Under the pieces are notes generated by a model. It searched no databases and was not told the origin of the DNA. It was given only the letters and a program-made list of their open reading frames with translations. A stretch of DNA of 64,000 bases from JANSWY01 sp965243755 (GTDB lineage Bacteria > Bacteroidota > Bacteroidia > Cytophagales > Cyclobacteriaceae). Shown here piece after piece: positions 60,201-64,000 of the stretch; the first letter of the stretch is position 1; the number at the start of each line of letters is the position of its first letter. The stretch lies in NCBI GenBank assembly GCA_965243755.1, contig CBDEVW010000006.1:806001-870000 (forward strand), read 5' to 3'. The position numbers and the translations under genes were made by a program.

Positions 60201-60735
60201 TACTGCAGCAGCGGAGCAACAGGCGGATATCGCAGCGCGGTGTATTGCGGGGGATGTTACAGCGATTTACTCAGGTTCCACACCAATGAATATTCTCAAG
60301 TTTCCAAGTTTGGACCTTTGTTCGGTGGGTATCTCCGAAGTGCCTGTGAATGGAAAGGGTTACGATGAAATTATCTTTTTAGACAGGGCCGAATTGTACT
60401 ACAAAAAATGCATCATCCATAACGATAAACTGGTTGGGGCTATTTTGTTGGGAGATAAGGCTGAATTCGCTGAGTTCAAAGAGCTTATTGATAACAACAC
60501 GGAATTATCAGAAAAGCGTGTGCAGTTACTAAGGTCAGGTAAACCGGTTGAGCCCGTAGAAGGTAATCTGGTATGCTCATGTAATAATGTAGGGTCGGGT
60601 AATATTGAAAATGCCATTGCCACAGGATGTGGAAGTTTGAAAGAGCTCTGTCAGCAAACGGGAGCAGGACTGGGTTGTGGGAGTTGCAAGCCTGAGGTTC
60701 AGCGAATTTTGAATGCAAGCAGAGAGGTAGTTTGA
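57229..60735 (+). CDS. nasA: Assimilatory nitrate reductase, Mo domain fused to NirB-like FAD and [2Fe-2S] domains
   Basis: The 1168-aa polypeptide begins at a TTG codon, the only start that keeps the N-terminal cluster motif. Residues 1-700 are a Mo-bisMGD oxidoreductase: CSYCGVGC...CSKG binds a [4Fe-4S] cluster, NTDSRLCMSSAV-type (NIDTNSRLCMSSAV) lies near the Mo site, and a C-terminal molydopterin dinucleotide-binding domain has TTGRIRDQWHTMTRTGK. Residues about 705-1100 form an FAD/NAD(P)H-binding reductase like NirB/NasB (VIIGAGAAAFRF and VGGGLLGLELAA). A BFD-like [2Fe-2S] domain ends the protein (about 1112-1160, CSCNNVGSGN and GLGCGSCKPE). It should reduce nitrate to nitrite with NAD(P)H in a single chain. 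Confidence 0.94.
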   Translation: MYRAKTHKTTCSYCGVGCGIEVTQTKNGKISVKGDPDHPVNKGMLCSKGMNLNYTVMDQSDRLLHPQMRWSKSHPLEKTDWDTAIQRTAAVFRSLINKYGPDSVGFYISGQCLTEEYYLVNKLTKGFIGTNNIDTNSRLCMSSAVVGYKQVFGEDSVPISYEDIELADCFLIAGANPAWCHPILFRRIEKHKENNPDAKLIVVDPRVTDTCLLADLHVQIKPGTDIAFFHGVGRALIEQGAIDIDFINKATDGYEIYRKEVFKTSLKEYASICDIPVDHIVTTAKYIANANGFITMWAMGLNQSTKGVNKNLALLNLNTITGHIGKPGSGPFSLTGQPNAMGGREVGGMANLLAVHKDLNNPDHRQEVADFWGVESINEKPGLTATQMFQALAEGKMKAIWIICTNPSVSMPNAKLVDEALSKANFVIVQDISNRSDTVKYADIVFPAASWLEKEGTMTNSERRISYLPKVLDAPGKALPDAEIIMRFGQQMGFDGFDFTSVEEVYKEYSQMTTGTNIDVSGLSYDVLKSNGTHQWPVPHAGHPGTTRLFEDHRFYTPNGKAQIKISGEGVEAEPTTPDFPLILTTGRIRDQWHTMTRTGKVNKLNKHIDSPFLEIHPEDAFERGIADGDPIEVSNGRGQVRVNAKVTDTIKRGVVFLPMHWGKILNKDHSRANNVTNDTIDPQSKQPGFKFSAVQVLKYKKARQKIVIIGAGAAAFRFINTYRELNKEDELHVFSKEQWPFYDRVLLPDYVTEHKSWEDLLKFKYGEFEKLNTHLYVSNEITNIDRERKVVTDSHGDEHQYDVLIMATGSRAFVPPGVPMYLPGVFTMRDRRNADDLKEHLNGQGHLLIVGGGLLGLELAAAMSEANVEVTIIQLGSRLMERQLDPIASSLLRQYVEEDLGIKILTNDELKHVDLLKDKKGLQASLKSGQVLNCNAIVYAIGTRPNTELGRNAGLECARGIKVNDHLQSSDPSIFALGEIAEHKQKLNGITAAAEQQADIAARCIAGDVTAIYSGSTPMNILKFPSLDLCSVGISEVPVNGKGYDEIIFLDRAELYYKKCIIHNDKLVGAILLGDKAEFAEFKELIDNNTELSEKRVQLLRSGKPVEPVEGNLVCSCNNVGSGNIENAIATGCGSLKELCQQTGAGLGCGSCKPEVQRILNASREVV

Positions 60736-60775
60736 TCGGTCTAAACTGAGTATTATTGTATATAATTGATGGATT

Positions 60776-62197
60776 ATGGAGGTAAAAGATCTTGTTAGGG
60801 TATTTGTAAAAGGAGGAATTATTTCTCCGGGCGAATTCTTAAAAATCATACACATTGCCGAAAAACTGGGCTCCAATAAAATTCATTTTGGATCCAGGCA
60901 GGATATTATGTTTTCTGCTCAAAACAAGAGTAAAGCACTACTTGATGAAACTTTCAGTGCCATCAATACACAATATGAAATTAACCAGTTTGAGCACCAG
61001 AACATCTGCAGCTCTTACGTTACTGTAGATCTGTTGCCGGGTAAAAAGTGGTTGGCCTCACATGTCTACATCAACATTCTTGATAGTTTTAATTATGAGC
61101 CCAAACTAAGAATTAACATTGTAGATCCGTCTCAGGGATTGGTGCCATTATTTACGGGGAACATCAACTTCATTGCTTCAGGGCTTGACAATTACTGGTA
61201 TATCTACTTAAGGTTTAAGAAGCTATTGCCAACTCCCTGGCAAGTGCCTGTGCTGGTATACAGCGACGACATACCTAAAGTAGCCCAGGCCATTGAGCAA
61301 ATGGACATTGAGGAACAACACCTGGATTACCAGACAGTAGGTAAGAAACTGGTGGATGAAGTAAATATGAACTATCAGCCGGTGACTGAGGAACTCGTCT
61401 TGCCAGACACAATTTTTCCGTACTACGAAGGGATCAACAGGATGTCTGATGGTAAGTATTGGCTGGGTTTGTATTGGCGTGACAATTGTTACAGCACCAC
61501 CATCCTTAAAGCCATATGTGAAAAATGCCTTAGCACCGAAGTGGGGAAGATTTGCCTTACCCCCTGGAAGTCATTTGTAATTAAAGGTATCTTTGAAAAA
61601 GACCGGGTAGGCTGGGAAAAACTGATGGGAAAATTTGGTATGAACCTAAGGCATTCAGCGCTGGAAATGAACTGGCACCTGCCTGCACTGGATCAGGAGG
61701 CATTGGATCTCAAGATTTACCTGGTGAGAACTCTGGATCAACAGGATATCAGTACTTATGGACTTACCTTCACGATCAAGTCTTCCGATGATATAACATT
61801 ATTTACCTCCATTGTCATAGAAAAATGCCCGGATCAGGTAGGGGGAGCAACTGTCTACAACATTTTATATTCCAAAGACTTTAACCCGAATAGCGGGGAG
61901 TACAGGACATATGCGAAAGCCGTAAATAAGGAGGTGATTGCACCTTTACTAATTGAGTTAAGCCGCCAATATTATGATCAGTTGGAGGAGGTTGTGCACG
62001 AAGAGAAAACTCAGGCTCACATCAATTTACAGGAGAATTCATTGTACCAATGCAGTGGGTGCATGACCATATACGATGAAAAATACGGAGATACGCAATC
62101 CAACATACCTAGTGGAACGCCTTTTAACTCACTTCCTAAAAATTATGAGTGCCCGGTATGTGGCGGGAGTAAATCGGGTTTTCAAAAAATGGCTTAG
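60776..62197 (+). CDS. Nitrite/sulfite-reductase-like protein with C-terminal rubredoxin
   Basis: The 473-aa cytoplasmic protein begins with a NIR/SIR ferredoxin-like half domain (RVFVKGGIISPGEFLKIIHIAEKLGSNKIHFGSRQDIMF). A second such region lies near residues 225-275 (ICLTPWKSFVIKGI). The CxxxxxC...CxxxC ligands for siroheme and [4Fe-4S] are absent. The C-terminal 50 residues are a rubredoxin-type iron site (YQCSGCMTIYDEKYGD...YECPVCGG). It follows the nitrate reductase by 40 bases, so an electron-transfer or assembly role in nitrate reduction is likely. It is not itself expected to reduce nitrite. Confidence 0.8.
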   Translation: MEVKDLVRVFVKGGIISPGEFLKIIHIAEKLGSNKIHFGSRQDIMFSAQNKSKALLDETFSAINTQYEINQFEHQNICSSYVTVDLLPGKKWLASHVYINILDSFNYEPKLRINIVDPSQGLVPLFTGNINFIASGLDNYWYIYLRFKKLLPTPWQVPVLVYSDDIPKVAQAIEQMDIEEQHLDYQTVGKKLVDEVNMNYQPVTEELVLPDTIFPYYEGINRMSDGKYWLGLYWRDNCYSTTILKAICEKCLSTEVGKICLTPWKSFVIKGIFEKDRVGWEKLMGKFGMNLRHSALEMNWHLPALDQEALDLKIYLVRTLDQQDISTYGLTFTIKSSDDITLFTSIVIEKCPDQVGGATVYNILYSKDFNPNSGEYRTYAKAVNKEVIAPLLIELSRQYYDQLEEVVHEEKTQAHINLQENSLYQCSGCMTIYDEKYGDTQSNIPSGTPFNSLPKNYECPVCGGSKSGFQKMA

Positions 62198-62199
62198 TA

Positions 62200-62775
62200 T
62201 TATCTTAATTTCTTAATCTGCCCCACTTGTTCAAGATCTTCTTTGTTGTTGACATTGAAAACATCCAATTGATTAATTGGACTGACCACTTTGAGGTTTA
62301 CTGTCCGTAACACGGATTGTAAGCTGTGATCTCCGTCTTCATAAGTTTCTATCAGGCGTTTATAGCTGCTACTTTCATATATAGTAAAGGTGGTCTCAAG
62401 GAAATTCTCATTGGCCCTGTAGGTGGTTACCTGACAATCCCGGTCTCTGTGTTTGAGCAATGCCAGAATGTTTTCAGTGTTCACAAAGGGTAAATCACAT
62501 GCAATGGTCAGCCATGCTGTTTTTGGAAATTTTTCAAAGGCCGATAAAATGCCTCCTTTAGGTCCAATGTTAGGATATTTGTCTACTATTTTGGGGAGCT
62601 CCGCTGGTAGTTTGTCATTTTGCTCCCGGTTGCATGAAAGGTAGGTGTCAAGCCCAGCTTTCTCCAGCACCGACATCAAGTACCTGAACTGTGGTACTCC
62701 ATGAAAGTCCAGCAAATATTTGTTCCGTCCAAGCCTCTTACTTTTCCCTCCAATAAGTATTAAAGCTTTTATCAT
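62200..62775 (-). CDS. mobA: Molybdenum cofactor guanylyltransferase
   Basis: The 191-aa nucleotidyltransferase-fold protein has the N-terminal GTP-binding motif ALILIGGKSKRLGRNK (a variant of LAGGxSxRMGxxK), the IACDLPFVN metal-binding Asp segment and a DVFNVNNKEDLE end. It attaches GMP to molybdopterin, giving the bis-MGD cofactor used by the nitrate reductase encoded next to it. It converges with the rubredoxin gene, two bases between stops. Confidence 0.93.
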   Translation of the reverse strand: MIKALILIGGKSKRLGRNKYLLDFHGVPQFRYLMSVLEKAGLDTYLSCNREQNDKLPAELPKIVDKYPNIGPKGGILSAFEKFPKTAWLTIACDLPFVNTENILALLKHRDRDCQVTTYRANENFLETTFTIYESSSYKRLIETYEDGDHSLQSVLRTVNLKVVSPINQLDVFNVNNKEDLEQVGQIKKLR

Positions 62776-62894
62776 TTGTCCGTAAATTAGCTCACATTAT
62801 TCATAAGATATAAAAAAACAACCACCTTAAGTGGCACAACTAATCCCGGAGCGTGGATTGTTCCATAACGACAAATTACTAAAAAAATTATTAA

Positions 62895-63251
62895 ATGAAA
62901 CTAAGGATACTGGGAAATAAACTGCGTTATCGATTAACGCAGGGAGAAGTACAGGCATTGGAGTCTGGGGAAAGCGTGGTTGAAAAAGTTATATTTCCCG
63001 GAGGAAATGAAATGACCTATTCAGTAAAGCCTGGAAAACGGACGGAAATGGAAGTGAGCTTCAGCAACAACGAAATTTTACTTGAAGTGCCCTCAAATGA
63101 ACTAAACGATTGGTCGACAGATCAACGAGAAGGTATTTACAGGAATTGGGAAAATAACAGCTTTGAAGTGGCCCTGGAAAAGGATTTTCAATGTTTGCAC
63201 AAAAGACCGAACGAGGATGAATCCGATAATTATCCCAACCCACGAAAGTAA
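62895..63251 (+). CDS. DUF7009 family protein
   Basis: The 118-aa protein starts with MKLRILGNKLRYRLTQGEV, the typical opening of this small Bacteroidota family. A beta-rich middle (TYSVKPGKRTEMEVSFSNNEILLEVPSNELNDW) and a charged C-terminus (DFQCLHKRPNEDESDNYPNP) follow. One conserved Cys in DFQC could bind metal. The function is unknown. It is divergent from mobA, and a role in Mo cofactor or nitrate metabolism is only suggested by position. Confidence 0.75.
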   Translation: MKLRILGNKLRYRLTQGEVQALESGESVVEKVIFPGGNEMTYSVKPGKRTEMEVSFSNNEILLEVPSNELNDWSTDQREGIYRNWENNSFEVALEKDFQCLHKRPNEDESDNYPNPRK

Positions 63252-63566
63252 TTGAATTGTATTATTTTTAGTTGAAGACATTAACGGAATCATCGTGCAA
63301 CACGCTTATTGAGTGAATTATACACATGCATTATTTGTTGATTTCGCGGATTATTAAACATTTCGCAACAAATCCTCATTTCAATCCACATTGAATGATA
63401 ATATTTGATTTGTTAGGGGATTTCGTTGGTAATTATGCAAAAAAGCTTCCCATTCGTACAGAGAAAATACTCTTCCAGCCAGATTGCTCATTCTTACCAT
63501 AGTGTATACTTGTATTTTAATAATATTTGTCGCATTTTCAGCTTAGGCAATTCAACTTGGTAATTA
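63252..63566. other. Intergenic region before the hybrid sensor gene
   Basis: The 315 AT-rich bases contain no coding frame of note and no clear terminator. The promoter of the downstream sensor is presumably within the last 100 bases (TTGTATTTTAATAATATTTG near 63510-63530). Confidence 0.5.
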
Positions 63567-64000
63567 ATGAATCTTTCAGCATACTTCAGGGCTATCCCTA
63601 TTCATATATTTTTCATTCTCTTTTTTCATTCAGTGAGTGGACAAAACCTAAACATAGGCTTTGATCATATCACCACCGATGAAGGACTGTCCACGGGGAC
63701 AGTAAATTGTATTTTCAAGGACTCAAAGGGTTTCATATGGATTGGAACCGCCGATGGGCTTAACAGGTATAATGCTTACAACATTGAGGTTTTTAAATAT
63801 AACCCAAAGGACCCCAATTCTATCGGTGGGAATGTTATCACCTCAATTGCGGAAGACAAAGACGGAAGAATATGGGTAGCGACCAGGAACAAAGGGATTT
63901 CGATTTACGATTGGTCTACCACACAATTTACACAATTAAAACATGACGCTCAGGATAGCCGATCACTTCCTTCAGATGAAATCAAATTTGTATTCCGCGA
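63567..64000 (+). CDS. Two-component-type beta-propeller sensor (3' partial)
   Basis: The gene begins with a signal peptide (MNLSAYFRAIPIHIFFILFFHSVSGQ) and continues to the window edge (144 codons visible). Two propeller blades of the regulator type are seen: FDHITTDEGLSTGTVNCIFKDSKGFIWIGTADGLNRY and NVITSIAEDKDGRIWVATRNKGISIY. Such proteins usually continue into a Y_Y_Y domain, a membrane helix and a hybrid histidine kinase, or a LuxR-type output. The rest lies outside the window, so the output type cannot be told. Confidence 0.9.
   Translation, partial: MNLSAYFRAIPIHIFFILFFHSVSGQNLNIGFDHITTDEGLSTGTVNCIFKDSKGFIWIGTADGLNRYNAYNIEVFKYNPKDPNSIGGNVITSIAEDKDGRIWVATRNKGISIYDWSTTQFTQLKHDAQDSRSLPSDEIKFVFR

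Overview
The window looks like a chromosomal segment from a Bacteroidota member, most likely a free-living, probably marine, Cytophagales-type bacterium. The evidence is an AT-leaning genome with TAnnTTTG-type -7 motifs and weak Shine-Dalgarno sequences, a type IX secretion C-terminal domain, LytTR response regulators, beta-propeller/Y_Y_Y sensors, many SPII lipoproteins, and families typical of that phylum (DUF6495, DUF7009, TPR histidine kinases). No rRNA, tRNA or CRISPR array was seen.

Layout. 1-10 kb holds housekeeping and surface genes: a LytTR regulator cut by the window edge, an S8 protease lipoprotein, citrate synthase, an SPFH protein, an FKBP isomerase, a kinase-less TPR protein and tyrS. 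They are separated by intergenic spacers packed with low-complexity dispersed repeats, one MITE-like element, and an array of five identical 12-bp palindromes at an exact 22-bp period. 10-20 kb holds a GCS2-CBS ligase plus an aspartoacylase-like hydrolase, msrA, a DUF763 gene, a Rieske lipoprotein, a large TPR histidine kinase, an ECF sigma factor and a fatty-acid desaturase. 20.1-22.0 kb is a group II intron with its reverse transcriptase, just downstream of the desaturase terminator. 22-35 kb is mixed: orphan ParA, redoxin-like and DUF3052 proteins, an output-less propeller sensor, an MBL-fold hydrolase, a LytTR regulator, a T9SS-exported protein, a cyclophilin, two receiver proteins, a MaoC hydratase, a collagen-motif lipoprotein and a DsbA-family oxidoreductase.

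35.4-62.8 kb is an almost continuous nitrate/nitrite assimilation island. Siroheme synthesis (met8-like and cobA) diverges from nirBD. Next come a NarX-like P-box histidine kinase, a NarL-like response regulator and an FNR-like regulator with a cysteine cluster. After a TPR-CHAT gene on the opposite strand come an outer-membrane porin, the NrtABCD-type ABC importer, an orphan P-box sensor without a kinase, a second Crp-family regulator, a small YdcZ-like membrane protein, an acetyltransferase, NarK, a fused nitrate reductase (molybdenum domain + NirB-like FAD domain + [2Fe-2S] domain), a rubredoxin-tailed sulfite/nitrite-reductase-like protein, and mobA. The genes supply outer-membrane entry, high- and low-affinity inner-membrane uptake, nitrate reduction, nitrite reduction, siroheme and Mo cofactor, together with dedicated sensing.

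The most striking regulatory observation is that the three main promoter regions of this island (cobA/nirB, porin-nrt, narK-nas) each contain the same perfect 7-2-7 inverted repeat, TACGTAW-N2-WTACGTA. This is the architecture used by NarL-family regulators but with a different heptamer, so it is a good candidate for the operator of the island's own NarX/NarL-like pair.
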